A DNA stretch of 5,135 nucleotides from Jiangellaceae bacterium (GTDB lineage: Bacteria > Actinomycetota > Actinomycetes > Jiangellales > Jiangellaceae), in NCBI GenBank assembly GCA_030146385.1, contig JASLBX010000386.1, positions 1-5,135 of the forward strand. The letters are read 5' to 3'. The translations under genes and the position numbers were made by a program. Each line of letters starts with the position of its first letter. Position 1 is the stretch's first letter. Shown in pieces: positions 4,654-5,135 of the stretch. The notes beneath the pieces were generated by a model that was given only the letters and a program-made list of their open reading frames with translations, ran no database searches and had not been told where the DNA came from.

Positions 4654-5135
4654 TCAGGCGCGCAGGCGCAGGCCACGCGGCGTGACGTGGAAGCCGGCTT
4701 CGGCGAGTGCGGCTCCGAGTGGCGTCGACTGTATCGCCTCGCCGTCGGCTCGCTCGACACGCAGTGCGCCGAGCGCGCCATCGCGCACGGCCAGCGCTAG
4801 CGCGTCCGCGGCGGTACGGAGGGCCTCGGGGTCGTCGGACCACGACAGCAGGGTGCGCCCGCCGCGTTCGACGTAGAGCACGAGCGCGCCGTCCACGAGC
4901 ACCACGAGCCCCCCTGCCTTTCGTCCGGGACGGTGACCGCCAGGCTCGCCGGCACGCTCGGGCCAGGGTAGGGCCGCACCGTACGGGTTGGCGGGATCAG
5001 TGGCGGCCAGCACTAGCGCCGGCGTGGCATCTCGGCTCGCCGCGGATCCGGATGGGCTGGCATGGGCCCGCAACCGGTCGACCGCGCCGACGGTGGCAAA
5101 CTGCGCCGCGCCTAGCCCGACCACGAAGTAGCCCC
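4654..5135 (-). CDS. lhr: Lhr ATP-dependent helicase, C-terminal end (5' partial)
   Basis: The last 159 residues of a large gene running off the right edge are visible, ending at TGA (4656-4654). The fragment opens GYFVVGLGAAQFATVGAVDRLR and continues with ATDPANPYGAALPWPE (visible residues 44-59), RPGRKAGGLVVLVDGALVLYVERGGRTLLSW (68-98), RVERADGE (125-132) and AGFHVTPRGLRLRA (146-159). These match the extreme C-terminus of long actinobacterial Lhr proteins, around 1,500 residues. Lhr is a superfamily 2 DNA/RNA helicase linked to DNA repair; the helicase core lies outside the window, and the C-terminal region of E. coli Lhr has been reported to have uracil-DNA glycosylase activity. The GTG at 5124 is not a start: coding sequence continues upstream in frame to the edge. 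It converges on the epimerase gene with a 2-base gap and no room for a separate terminator. Confidence 0.92.
   Translation of the reverse strand, partial: GYFVVGLGAAQFATVGAVDRLRAHASPSGSAASRDATPALVLAATDPANPYGAALPWPERAGEPGGHRPGRKAGGLVVLVDGALVLYVERGGRTLLSWSDDPEALRTAADALALAVRDGALGALRVERADGEAIQSTPLGAALAEAGFHVTPRGLRLRA

Noticed and set aside
5122..5124. GTG as the start of a small stand-alone 155-residue gene at the right edge
   Set aside because: The frame continues upstream (Gly-Tyr-Phe) to the window edge and matches the conserved GYF-GLGAAQFA segment of Lhr, so this is the end of a larger gene.

Overview
The window is very GC-rich and uses GTG as well as ATG starts. Its gene content points to a filamentous or related actinobacterium, since a cinA-type gene followed by clgR, with lhr nearby, is an actinobacterial arrangement. 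I cannot fix the genus. The family Pseudonocardiaceae or a Streptomyces-like organism are guesses from gene order and protein style.

Layout: (1) bases 1-449, + strand, hold the 3' part of a CinA/PncC-type nicotinamide-nucleotide amidohydrolase gene that starts before the window. (2) 547-858, +, is clgR, the XRE-type activator of Clp/Lon protease genes. (3) 940-2127, +, is a ROK-family transcriptional regulator with a winged-helix N-terminus; its ROK body lacks both the sugar-kinase phosphate loop and the zinc-binding cysteines. (4) 2168-2719, +, is a small FMN-dependent flavin reductase-like protein, 40 bases after the ROK gene and probably co-transcribed with it. (5) 2686-3183, - strand, is a shrunken MMPL/RND-type transporter gene: the first membrane helix and the start of the first extracytoplasmic domain are joined in frame to the last two helices, and the large middle is missing. 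(6) 3184-3322 is a divergent promoter region with a relatively AT-rich palindrome. (7) 3323-4651, +, is a fusion of an SRPBCC (START-like) domain to a TIGR01777-type NAD(P)-binding epimerase. (8) 4654-5135, -, is the C-terminal end of the large helicase Lhr, which continues beyond the window.

The two ends (cinA-clgR, and lhr) look like conserved chromosomal core. The four genes between them look like a variable insert of metabolic and membrane genes. They do not form one recognisable pathway: the ROK regulator plus flavin reductase are a plausible two-gene unit, the MMPL remnant converges on and overlaps the reductase, and the epimerase fusion is a separate transcription unit that converges on lhr with a 2-base gap. 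I found no CRISPR array, RNA gene, insertion sequence or phage gene. I see no strong case for a new multi-gene system. The most unusual object is the internally deleted but still open MMPL gene with intact translation signals.
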